Below are positions 35,044 to 43,509 of a stretch of DNA of 64,000 bases, in pieces (position 1 is the stretch's first letter; each line of letters starts with the position of its first letter). This DNA is from Magnetaquicoccus sp039908525. GTDB taxonomy: Bacteria; Pseudomonadota; Magnetococcia; Magnetococcales; Magnetaquicoccaceae. A program made the translations under genes and the position numbers. The DNA is taken from the NCBI GenBank assembly GCA_039908525.1, contig JAMOAY010000003.1, forward strand, positions 96,774-160,773. The letters are read 5' to 3'. A model generated the notes under the pieces. The model saw only the letters and a list, made by a program, of their open reading frames with translations, made no database searches and had not been told where the DNA came from.

Positions 35044-37073
35044 GACATGAACATCCTGCCGGCAATGACATACATGAGGACCGCATAGAGCCAGCGCAGG
35101 GTGGCGATGGGCACCACCCTGGTCAACCAGGCGCCGATCAACCCCCCGGCATAGGCCCCGGGCACCAGTATGATCGCCAGCTTGATGGGAGCGCTCCAGT
35201 CGAAGGCCCCGGTCTGTATGCCATGGGTCATGGCGACGACCGAACCCACCAGAGAGGCGAAAAAGACCAGAACCGCCGAGTTGGCAATGGCGTTGCGCAG
35301 GGGAACCCCCGCCACATAACGCTGCAGCGGCACCTCAATGACCCCGCCCGTGATGCCCAGAATACCGCTGATGACACCCATGGGCAGTCCCAGGATGCCA
35401 TCCCGGGTGACATGGTGGGTCACCGGGGGCTGCCCGCCCTCCGGCAGTTGGCCAATGCCCAGGTAGTAAAGCCAGGTTTGGCGGCGGATGATCCGTTTCT
35501 GCTGACCGTTCCGCAGCCCCTCCGGCAACTCCTCTTCCCGGCCGGCGATGATCTCCACCACCATGCGCACCCCCACCAGCATGGCAAACAGACCGAGCAG
35601 ATAGCGAATCCATTGACTGCCCATGACATTGCCCAGGAAGTAGCCGATCACCACACCGACCATCGCCCAGGGAATCAGACCCCGTACCGAATCCCACAGG
35701 ATCAAATCGTAGCGCCGGTAACGCAAAACGGCAGCGCCATACAGGAAAATATTGGTGATATAGGCCACCGGCCGGATCAGCAGCATGCCGTAGCCAAAAA
35801 AGAGCATCAACCCCGTGACCTTGATGATCCCCCCGCCCATGGTCATCATGCCGCCGCTGATCCCCGATACCAGCCCCAGGGCCAACAAACCCAGCAGAGT
35901 CTGCAGAGGATAGCCCCAGAACAGCTGCTCGGTGACATGGGCCGCCGGCAGCATGACCGGTTGCGGCGTCATGGGCTGGGCCGCGGCCAGCGCCCCGGCG
36001 GGCACGGCGACCGGATTGTACTGCGCCTGGGCCTGCGCCCACCAGAGGTCAGCACGCCTCGGCTCACGCCCCTCCGCCATGGCAGCCGCACCTCTCTGCA
36101 ACGCCACCGGCTGCATGCGCGGTGCCTCCCCGACACCCGCCATGGCCGCTACAGGCGGAACGACTACGGCCTGCAGAGCAGGCGCTGTCAGGGTCGGTTG
36201 CGGAAAGCTCACCACATCCTGGAAGTGGGCCAACAACACGTCGGTGGGTACTGCATACCCCATCAGACCGGCCGGTGACTGGACCGCTATGCTGATGCCC
36301 ACCACGCGCCCCTGCGCATCCACCAGGGGCCCGCCGCTTTGTGACCAATGATTGACGGCGTCGGTGCGCAGCAGATGGGTCAGGCTGATCCCGCCCACCT
36401 GTGCGGCGGCATCCACTTGGTTCACCCTGCCCGGATTGACCATGGCCTGGGTGCTGTTGGGATCCCCCCAGGCCGTGACCGGATCTCCGGGTTTCATGAC
36501 CACCGTCTCGGGGGCCAAGGGCAGGTAAGGGAACAGATCCCGGGAGGCCAGTTTCAGGATCACCACGTCATGGTTGGGGGCCGTCTTGACCATCTGCGCG
36601 GTATACTGACGCGGCCCGGAGGGTGTCTGCACCCGCGCCAGAATCTCCTTCAGGCCGGAGACCACATGGGCCGCCGTCACCACATAACCGTTGGCGGTGA
36701 CCAACACCCCGGAACCGGTGGTGGTGAACGGGCCAGGCTTGCCCCCCGGCAACGTGCGGATACCGGCGATATTGACCAGCGCCGCCCGCACCCGCATCTC
36801 CACCGGCGCTCCCTGTGCCGGCGCGGGGGCAACGGCGCTGTTCAAGGCGGTGGCAACCACCGCCCCCTGTCCCTCCCGCAGACGCGACTCTCTTTTCTTG
36901 GACAGCCCCAGATACTCCAGGCTCTCTTCCAGATCATCGTGCAGCAGGTGGAAGGCCCAGACCATGGTGAAAACATAACAGATGCCCAGCAGCAGGGCGC
37001 CAATCTGCCACGGCTGCCGGCAAAAAGGGTAATCGAGGCTCTTCCTGCCCTTGGCTTTGCTGCGCATCATCAT
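35040..37073 (-). CDS. mamO: magnetosome protein MamO (trypsin-like domain plus TauE/SafE transporter)
   Basis: A 677-residue two-part protein. After one helix (about 23-43), the trypsin-like domain has H136 (VVTAAHVVSG), D169 (APNHDVVILKL) and S246 (HWSQSGGPLVD), an intact triad. The C-terminal half (about 390-677) is a TauE/SafE-type eight-helix transporter domain (ISGGMMTMGGGIIKVTGLM and LGITGGVIEVPLQRYVA). In Magnetospirillum MamO the protease is regarded as degenerate, so the intact triad is notable. It is between mamN and mamP with overlapping ends. Confidence 0.94.
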   Translation of the reverse strand: MMMRSKAKGRKSLDYPFCRQPWQIGALLLGICYVFTMVWAFHLLHDDLEESLEYLGLSKKRESRLREGQGAVVATALNSAVAPAPAQGAPVEMRVRAALVNIAGIRTLPGGKPGPFTTTGSGVLVTANGYVVTAAHVVSGLKEILARVQTPSGPRQYTAQMVKTAPNHDVVILKLASRDLFPYLPLAPETVVMKPGDPVTAWGDPNSTQAMVNPGRVNQVDAAAQVGGISLTHLLRTDAVNHWSQSGGPLVDAQGRVVGISIAVQSPAGLMGYAVPTDVLLAHFQDVVSFPQPTLTAPALQAVVVPPVAAMAGVGEAPRMQPVALQRGAAAMAEGREPRRADLWWAQAQAQYNPVAVPAGALAAAQPMTPQPVMLPAAHVTEQLFWGYPLQTLLGLLALGLVSGISGGMMTMGGGIIKVTGLMLFFGYGMLLIRPVAYITNIFLYGAAVLRYRRYDLILWDSVRGLIPWAMVGVVIGYFLGNVMGSQWIRYLLGLFAMLVGVRMVVEIIAGREEELPEGLRNGQQKRIIRRQTWLYYLGIGQLPEGGQPPVTHHVTRDGILGLPMGVISGILGITGGVIEVPLQRYVAGVPLRNAIANSAVLVFFASLVGSVVAMTHGIQTGAFDWSAPIKLAIILVPGAYAGGLIGAWLTRVVPIATLRWLYAVLMYVIAGRMFMS

Positions 37074-37074
37074 G

Positions 37075-38388
37075 TCAGGGCATCATCAAAAGGATGTAGA
37101 TCGAGGAAACCGCCATAAAAATGGCCATGATTGGCACTCCTTGCCGCAAAAACACCGCTGCATCCAATCCCTGAGAGGGAACCATAAAACGCCGCATCTC
37201 GGGAAAACGGGCCACCTCTCTCTCCAGGTAGCTGACGGCCACCGAGCCGGCGGTCGCCCCGGTCAGGGCCGCCGACGAACCGGCCAACACCCCCAACGAG
37301 AGGGTCCACCACACCATGGGGCCCGAAATATAAGCGCTCATGTCGGCCGCCACCGGAATAAAAAAGGCCGTGGACGGACCGGCATTCAGAAACAGGGTGA
37401 CCACCCCCGAGGCCACCAGCAGCAACAAAAGCTCCAGGTGCGCATTGCCCGCGCCCAGGGTGGTGATCAACCAGGTCACCCCGTCCAGCACCCCGGCGGC
37501 ACGCAGGCCACCCACCATCACGAACAGTCCCAGAAAAAAGAGTATGTCCCCACCATTCATGGCCTCCAGCACCGACTCCCTGGCAAATTTTCCGGTCACC
37601 AGCAGCAGCAGCCCCGCCACCAGGGCAATCGTGGCGGGCCGTACGCCCAACTCTTTGGCCAGCAAAAACCCCAACAAAGAGCAGAAGAGGACCGCCATCC
37701 CCAGACGATACAGATAGGGATCGGTGATCCGGGCGGTGAGCAGCGTACCCGGTCGGCACCCGGAGGCCGGGGCAACGGCAATGCCCAGGGCCTCCCGCCG
37801 GCTCTGGAAAAAGAGCAGCATCACCGCCAACAACACCAGACAGGGGACCATCAGGCCACCGATAAAATCAAAAAAGTGCAAATGGGCCGCAGTGGCAATG
37901 ATCATGTTGGGAAAATCGCCGATCATGGTGGAGGCTCCCCCCAAATTGGATGCCACCAGCTCGGCAATCAGCAACGGCACCGGGTTGATGCGCGCCAACC
38001 GGCACTGGGCCAGCGTGACGGGCAGCAGCACCACCATGGCTGCCAAATTATTGACAAACAGACTGAGCAGATAGGTCAGCAGGGAAAAAATCACCAACGT
38101 CAACCAGGCACTGCCCATGGCATACAGGGCGGCCCGCTCTGCCAGCACCGCAAACAGGCCCGAGCGGGCCAGGGTATCCGAGATCAGCGACATGCCGAAC
38201 AGCAGCACCAGGGTCTCGAAATAGATGGCATCCAGAGCCATGAGCGGGGTATAAAACCCCATCACGCCCCCCAGCGCCAAAAAAAGCCCGGCACCCCCCA
38301 TCATGGCCAAACGCCGGTCCACCCGGCGGCTGTACACAGCCACAAAGACCGCCGCAAACAAGAGCAGTGCGGCAAGCGGCTCCATCAT
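37075..38388 (-). CDS. mamN: magnetosome transporter MamN (CitM/ArsB superfamily)
   Basis: A 437-residue polytopic membrane protein with about 11-12 helices, of the ArsB/NhaD-like ion-transporter superfamily. Signatures include LGGVMGFYTPLMALDAIYFE, NNLAAMVVLLPVTLAQC and MIGDFPNMIIATAAHLHF. MamN is thought to move protons or sodium across the magnetosome membrane to support magnetite precipitation. It overlaps mamM by 4 bases and abuts mamO. No lost region is visible. Confidence 0.93.
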   Translation of the reverse strand: MMEPLAALLLFAAVFVAVYSRRVDRRLAMMGGAGLFLALGGVMGFYTPLMALDAIYFETLVLLFGMSLISDTLARSGLFAVLAERAALYAMGSAWLTLVIFSLLTYLLSLFVNNLAAMVVLLPVTLAQCRLARINPVPLLIAELVASNLGGASTMIGDFPNMIIATAAHLHFFDFIGGLMVPCLVLLAVMLLFFQSRREALGIAVAPASGCRPGTLLTARITDPYLYRLGMAVLFCSLLGFLLAKELGVRPATIALVAGLLLLVTGKFARESVLEAMNGGDILFFLGLFVMVGGLRAAGVLDGVTWLITTLGAGNAHLELLLLLVASGVVTLFLNAGPSTAFFIPVAADMSAYISGPMVWWTLSLGVLAGSSAALTGATAGSVAVSYLEREVARFPEMRRFMVPSQGLDAAVFLRQGVPIMAIFMAVSSIYILLMMP

Positions 38389-39362
38389 CCGAGGAGATCC
38401 TCCCCCGAGAGTGGCTCCCTCTTGGGCTGCCTCTGCTGTTGCAGTTTGGCCATCTCGGCCCGAACCACCTTGAGCTCCGGGACCGAGCCGGGCAGGGATT
38501 GAAACTGCACGCTGATATCCCCGACGTGGGCGATGCTCTTCGACAGGGCCGCCTCCACCCGCCGGGTGATCGCCTGGGCCTCCAGGACCGAATGTTCCGG
38601 ATCCACGCCCACCACCAGATCCACCCAGATCTCCTGGCCCACCCGGCGGGTGCGCAGCTGGTCGACACTCTTCACCCCCGGCACCTCGGCGGCCTGGCTC
38701 CAGATCTGCTGCTGGACCTCCCGGGGGGCGCCACGGTCCATCAAACCCTGGAAAGAGTCCCAGAACACCTCACCGCCCAGATAGAGCAGGTGCAGGGTCT
38801 CCCCCAGGGCCACCACCGTATCCAGCCACGGCATGCCCAGATAGTGGGAGCCGATGATGCCGATGGCCACCGCCCCGGACGAGAGCCCATCCCCCTGGGA
38901 GTGCTTGGAGAGGGTCATGACGATGGGACTGTTGATCTCGGTGGCCACACAGCGGGTGTAACGGTAGATGTACCAGCAGGCCAGCATGGAAAACAGGGCC
39001 GTCCAGAGGGCGATCAAATGCGGTGGCCGGTGATCCCCCTCGATCAGATGGCCGGCCGCCAGAAAAAACAGCAGCCCGGTCAACCCCATCAGCGCCAGAC
39101 TGACCGCCGCCGAGAGCAGAAACTCCGCCTTGCCATGGCCGAACTGGTGCTCCCGGTCCAGAGGCTGTTTGGAAAATTTCAGCCCCACCACGATCAGCAG
39201 AGAGGTGACCACATCCTTGCCGGAGTAGAGGGCATCCACCACCAACGCCTGGGAACCGGCCACCACGCCGACAAACAGCTTGAGCCCCGACAAGGCCAGA
39301 TTGGCCATCAGGCCGACCCACCCCACCATGCCATGGCAGGCTACGCAGCGGGAGTATCTCAT
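38385..39362 (-). CDS. mamM: magnetosome cation diffusion facilitator MamM
   Basis: A 325-residue CDF transporter for ferrous iron. Metal residues are kept: Y46 and D50 in VVDALYSGKD, and His and Asp in SKHSQGD. The cytosolic domain has RRVGQEIWVDLVVGVDPEH, matching the MamM (V/I)GQ(D/E)IW and DPEH sites, so this is MamM and not MamB. The N-terminus is CVACH, a CXXC that here is followed by His. The C-terminal end is longer and Gln/Arg-rich. mamB was not found in this window. Confidence 0.92.
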   Translation of the reverse strand: MRYSRCVACHGMVGWVGLMANLALSGLKLFVGVVAGSQALVVDALYSGKDVVTSLLIVVGLKFSKQPLDREHQFGHGKAEFLLSAAVSLALMGLTGLLFFLAAGHLIEGDHRPPHLIALWTALFSMLACWYIYRYTRCVATEINSPIVMTLSKHSQGDGLSSGAVAIGIIGSHYLGMPWLDTVVALGETLHLLYLGGEVFWDSFQGLMDRGAPREVQQQIWSQAAEVPGVKSVDQLRTRRVGQEIWVDLVVGVDPEHSVLEAQAITRRVEAALSKSIAHVGDISVQFQSLPGSVPELKVVRAEMAKLQQQRQPKREPLSGEDLLG

Positions 39363-39371
39363 GTCACGGAC

Positions 39372-39596
39372 CTAAAAGTCGCCATCGCTTCGTTCACGGG
39401 CCTTTTTCGATTCACGCACAATATGGCGAAAGGTGGCCAGGGCAAACCCGACAATAAAAGCCCCCAGCAGCGCCAGAATCACGGGCAACTCCACGGGCGG
39501 ACCAAATACGGTATCCAGCCGCATCGGATGCATGTTCTTCGAGGTGAAGATCAGCAGCAGCATCGCAAACAGCAAAGATAGGACAAGCCTGACCAC
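39372..39596 (-). CDS. mamL: magnetosome protein MamL
   Basis: A 74-residue membrane protein with a GTG start after GGGAGAGGA. Two helices (LVLSLLFAMLLLIFTS and LPVILALLGAFIVGFALATF) surround a loop with FGPPVEL, and the end is basic (RESKKARERSDGD). This matches MamL, needed for membrane invagination and related in sequence to LapA. It is directly upstream of mamM. Confidence 0.85.
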   Translation of the reverse strand: MVRLVLSLLFAMLLLIFTSKNMHPMRLDTVFGPPVELPVILALLGAFIVGFALATFRHIVRESKKARERSDGDF

Positions 39597-39661
39597 AGAT
39601 CCTCTCCCGACCAGTCGGCACTCTCATGTCATTCCCACCCGCCGCACCGGCGGGCTACCGA

Positions 39662-39988
39662 CTACAGACGGGCAGCCCAGTCCCCGATGACGGGAAATTT
39701 CCAGGCCCGACCCAACAAGACCGACAACACGCCGATGACCGACAACACCAGGCAGGCGATCGAAGAGAGCCGGAAGAAAAACTGGCCCACCGCCGGCACC
39801 AACAGCGTGTAGATGGCCAACACCTCCCACATCCACAGCACCACCCCCTGACGGGCATGAAATTGCACGTAGGAATCGTTGCGATTCATCACCAGGGGAA
39901 CCAGGCTGAGCACCCCCAGGTAGCTCATGACGGCCAGGGTCCGGGCAGAGACCCCCACCTCCCGCTGCAACGTCGTTGACTCACTCAT
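39662..39988 (-). CDS. MamF-like DUF4870 membrane protein (second copy)
   Basis: A 108-residue three-helix protein with MSYLGVLSLVPLVMNRNDSYVQFHARQG signature halves (MSYLGVLSLVPL and YVQFHARQGVVLWMWEVLAI). AAAGGAGAG precedes ATG at 39988. It sits between mamK and mamL. The role is as for the other DUF4870 members, linked to magnetite crystal growth. Confidence 0.85.
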   Translation of the reverse strand: MSESTTLQREVGVSARTLAVMSYLGVLSLVPLVMNRNDSYVQFHARQGVVLWMWEVLAIYTLLVPAVGQFFFRLSSIACLVLSVIGVLSVLLGRAWKFPVIGDWAARL

Positions 39989-40035
39989 CGAAACTCTCCT
40001 TTTGATCCATGCATTGAAATCCATCGCCAATCCGC

Positions 40036-41073
40036 TCACGTCCCGATCATCTCGCCGATCTGGCCCCAATACTCCGGCGGCAGCTCCATCGCCAACTTCA
40101 AGGCCCCGTGGGCGCCACTGAAATCGGGATCCGCCACCATGGTGACGCTGACCACCCCATAATCCCGCAGATGGTGTTCAATCATGGCGCCCAGGCCGCG
40201 AATGCGGGAGCCCCCCCCGGCCAGGACGATGTTGCCCAGGGCCTCGGCCTGACACTCCGGCGCGTAGACCAGGATCAGTTTTTTGATGTTCTCCACGATA
40301 TCCGGCACGATGGTCTCACAGGTGACCCGGATGGCCTCGGTGATGTCCAGATCCACCGGTCTGCCGTTGACCCGCAACGGCACGATCACATCCTCCTGGG
40401 GCGTGCCGACAAAGGCGTGCCGCTCCTTCAGAATGCGGGCCAGATGGCGATCGATCTGCACCCCGGAGTAGGCGTCGCGAATGGCGGTCTCCAGCAGGCT
40501 GTCCACATAATTGCCACCCTTCAGGATGCTGAGCTGATTCTCCGGCTTGGGAATGGCCCCCTTCATGGCACAGATGTCAATCGTCCCGGCCCCCACGTCC
40601 ACCACCATGGTGTTGATCAGCTTGGACAACCCGTAGGCCACCATGAATGGCTCGGAAACCGCCATGCAGACATCCATCAACCCCTCGGTGATCCTCAGCA
40701 GCTGCCCCTTGTTGGCCACCGAGGCACGGGCCGGCACGCCGATGATGCCACACACCCGGTCCCCCACCTTGGGCTCTGCCACCGCAATGGCCTGTTTCAA
40801 CAGCTCGCGGGCCGCCTCCAGATCCTTCTCGCTGGCCTCCTTTAAAACCCCGTCCTCCAACGGGTAGAAGAGATCCAAAAAGGACCGTTTCTCGATCGCC
40901 TCATCCCCCACCACCTGGGTCCGGTTGAGCAGCTTCACCCCGATGATATCCCTGGGATAGCCTACAACGGTGTGCATGATACCCTTGTGCTTGCGGTTGC
41001 TCATCACCGCCGTGCGGGCCGTGCCGAAATCGATCCCCAACAACAGTGCCCGCTCATTCCTCTGGTTCGTCAT
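40036..41073 (-). CDS. mamK: actin-like filament protein MamK
   Basis: A 345-residue bacterial actin. Nucleotide-binding motifs are LLGIDFGTARTAVMSN (phosphate 1), TMVVDVGAGTIDICAMKG (phosphate 2) and NIVLAGGGSRIRGLG (adenosine). MamK filaments align and position magnetosome chains. ATG at 41073 was chosen (GGGAGGCGATA upstream) over 41100. The gene follows the 768-residue acidic protein, as mamJ-mamK do in Magnetospirillum. Confidence 0.96.
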   Translation of the reverse strand: MTNQRNERALLLGIDFGTARTAVMSNRKHKGIMHTVVGYPRDIIGVKLLNRTQVVGDEAIEKRSFLDLFYPLEDGVLKEASEKDLEAARELLKQAIAVAEPKVGDRVCGIIGVPARASVANKGQLLRITEGLMDVCMAVSEPFMVAYGLSKLINTMVVDVGAGTIDICAMKGAIPKPENQLSILKGGNYVDSLLETAIRDAYSGVQIDRHLARILKERHAFVGTPQEDVIVPLRVNGRPVDLDITEAIRVTCETIVPDIVENIKKLILVYAPECQAEALGNIVLAGGGSRIRGLGAMIEHHLRDYGVVSVTMVADPDFSGAHGALKLAMELPPEYWGQIGEMIGT

Positions 41074-41141
41074 TATCGCCTCCCGTTTCGGACCAAACAT
41101 TCCGTTTATTCAGATCAGACTGTCGCTGCAGCCACCGACGA

Positions 41142-43448
41142 TCAACCTTTCTTCGCTGGTCGTCGACCCACCACCACACCCACCGCATCGCCCAACGCAT
41201 TGGAGATCCCGCTGAACATCTTCTCCACCGGGACCACCACCCGCCCTTCCGCGCGGGCAGTTTGCGGCGGCGGCGCCTGTTTTATCTCTGCGGGTGGACG
41301 CACCACCGGCAGCGCACCGCCCGAGGCGTGCGCGGCACGGCGAATGGCATGGGCCGACTCGGCCGCCAGCACGGCCGATTCGCGCACCACATTGGCGGAC
41401 TCCCGGGCCACCCGGGCGGATTCACGGATGGCCGTCAACAGCTCCATCTCCAGGGCCGTGACGGCACCTTGCGCCTGTGGCGGCACGGCCGCCGCCGCCT
41501 CGGCCGCCGCGACCCGCACGGGGGGGGGCACCACCCGCTTGCCGCCCACATCCAGCCGCAACGTCGCGGGCGCAACCACCGTCGGTCTGGGTGCGGCCAC
41601 CGGCTGCGCCCCCCAGCCCTGACCACCCACCCTGCCGGTTTTTATCTCCACCTTGAGTCCCGGAGCCTCTGCCGGGCGGGCAGGCGGAGCAGAAGGCCGG
41701 TCGGTGACACCGGCGGGCAGTTGATCCAAGTCCCAGGGATTGAACCGCCATTCGACGATCGAAGGGTGCACCGCCGCCTGGGCGCTCTGTTGTCGGGCAA
41801 CATGCACCACCTGCTCCACATCAAACGGCTCCACGCGCTCCCCCTGGAACAGCGTCAGAGGTTCCGCACCGGGGAAATCTGCCATGAGAGGCCGTGTCAG
41901 CTCCGCCGCCATCTCCCTGGAAGATGGTGCGACCGTCGCCCCTCTCTCCCGCGCCGCCACCTGGGCCGCCCAGGTCGCCAGGGATTGCATCCGCTCCCGT
42001 TCGACCGCGGCCTCGCTCCGCCAGCCTCCCGAAGGAAGCCGCCCCGGCCCCGCGCCGCCCGCCACCTCCGGCAAGCCCTCCGCATCCCAGGGGTTCCGCG
42101 GCCAACCGGCCGGGCTCCTCTCAGGGCTTCCCGCATCGCCAACCGTCTCTGGTGTTGTCGTGTCACGCTCCCGGACGACCCGCACCAGGCTGTCCACGTC
42201 AAAAGGTTCCACCCCCTCCCACGAAGGCTGCAGCTCGACAGGCGCCACAGCGGGCTCCTCGCCCCGCCCGCTCTCCCCGCTCTGCCACACCGGAATGGTC
42301 GCGACGGGCTCCAACTCCGGCACACACGCCATGATCGCCACGGACTCCACAACGGGCGGGGTCGGTTCCTGCGTTGGCACAGCCTCGAGGAGATCCCCGT
42401 CGGTGGCGGCCGAGTGGGAAAAAAGCGACACCAACGCCTCGGCGGAAAATGCCCCAGGCGCCGGCCCGTCGGCAGGCGACGGCGACCGCTCGATTTCTGG
42501 CGCCGGTTCGGCCGCTGCCGCAGCCGGCTTGGCAGGAAAGGTCAGGCGGACGATGATCTCCTCTCCCAGATTGTTGGTTCTTTTGAAAACATCCCGCCGG
42601 CTGGTTCCCTCGGTGATCAGCGCCACATGCTGCAAGTCGAAGGGTTCCGTATCCTCCAGATCATACGCGCCACTGCCCTTTTTGGCCTGGATGACGCCGG
42701 AACGCCCGGCCACAAACCGCTCGCGATACGGTGCATCCGACTCCTGCAAACGCTCCCCGGGAGACTCCTCATCCGTGCTGGGCAGCCAGGGCATCACACG
42801 CCGCGCCACCGATCCCTTGCGCGACGGCAACGAGTCGGCCCAGGAGGGAAACGAAAGCTCCGCCTCCGGCACCGCCTCCAACTCGGCGGGCCCCTCCTCC
42901 GGTGCTGGTTCCGGGTGGCGCTCCAAGCCGGCAAACAGATCCTCCACCGCCTCCATCACCGGGGTCTCCGGCAGGGGCCTGTCGGGTGGGGGACCCAGAA
43001 ATTCAGTCGCCAGACGCCCACCCGTCGCACGCCGGGGGGGCAGGTCGACACGCTGCAACAACGGCTCGACCTCCCCGCTCCCCGCTCCCACGGCCGCAGC
43101 GGCCACAGAGCGGCCATCCCATGCCTCCAACTCCCCCGCATTTTCATCCACAGAGGTCTGTGTCTGGGCAAAGGTCACCAGCTTTTTGAAGTCGGCCTGC
43201 CGATCCTTGTGCCGGTTCGCCCAATCTTCTGGCGAGGGCCCCTCCCCGTACCGTCCGGCATCCCGTGCAGACAACGCCATCCGATCGGGATCGGCCCTCT
43301 CTTCCAACGCCGGGCGCAGCTCCCCCGCGTCCTCAATCTTTTCTATCTCTTCACCGGTCAGGTCGAACATCAGGGCCAACTCCAGCACGCCGGCCCCGCT
43401 TCCCGCACCCACGCCCTCCTGGACCGCATCTTTGTCGCTCTCTTCCAA
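41142..43448 (-). CDS. large acidic repeat protein between mamE and mamK (MamJ-position)
   Basis: A 768-residue protein without signal peptide or membrane helix, rich in Glu, Ala, Pro and Val. A composite short repeat occurs: VEPFDVEQVVHVAR with NPWDLDQLPAG, VEPFDVDSLVRVVR with NPWDAEGLPEVAG, and a third EPFDLQHVALITEG. A heptad segment near the C-terminus (ARVARESANVVRESAVLAAE) could dimerise. It starts with TTG after GAGGAGAAGGCC. It occupies the MamJ position and might tether magnetosomes to MamK. No detectable MamJ sequence identity was judged. Confidence 0.8.
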   Translation of the reverse strand: MEESDKDAVQEGVGAGSGAGVLELALMFDLTGEEIEKIEDAGELRPALEERADPDRMALSARDAGRYGEGPSPEDWANRHKDRQADFKKLVTFAQTQTSVDENAGELEAWDGRSVAAAAVGAGSGEVEPLLQRVDLPPRRATGGRLATEFLGPPPDRPLPETPVMEAVEDLFAGLERHPEPAPEEGPAELEAVPEAELSFPSWADSLPSRKGSVARRVMPWLPSTDEESPGERLQESDAPYRERFVAGRSGVIQAKKGSGAYDLEDTEPFDLQHVALITEGTSRRDVFKRTNNLGEEIIVRLTFPAKPAAAAAEPAPEIERSPSPADGPAPGAFSAEALVSLFSHSAATDGDLLEAVPTQEPTPPVVESVAIMACVPELEPVATIPVWQSGESGRGEEPAVAPVELQPSWEGVEPFDVDSLVRVVRERDTTTPETVGDAGSPERSPAGWPRNPWDAEGLPEVAGGAGPGRLPSGGWRSEAAVERERMQSLATWAAQVAARERGATVAPSSREMAAELTRPLMADFPGAEPLTLFQGERVEPFDVEQVVHVARQQSAQAAVHPSIVEWRFNPWDLDQLPAGVTDRPSAPPARPAEAPGLKVEIKTGRVGGQGWGAQPVAAPRPTVVAPATLRLDVGGKRVVPPPVRVAAAEAAAAVPPQAQGAVTALEMELLTAIRESARVARESANVVRESAVLAAESAHAIRRAAHASGGALPVVRPPAEIKQAPPPQTARAEGRVVVPVEKMFSGISNALGDAVGVVVGRRPAKKG

Positions 43449-43509
43449 GGCCTTCTCCTCATCCCGAGGGTGTCAAGCAATCTGCCAGGCAGACAAAAAA
43501 TCTTGTGAA

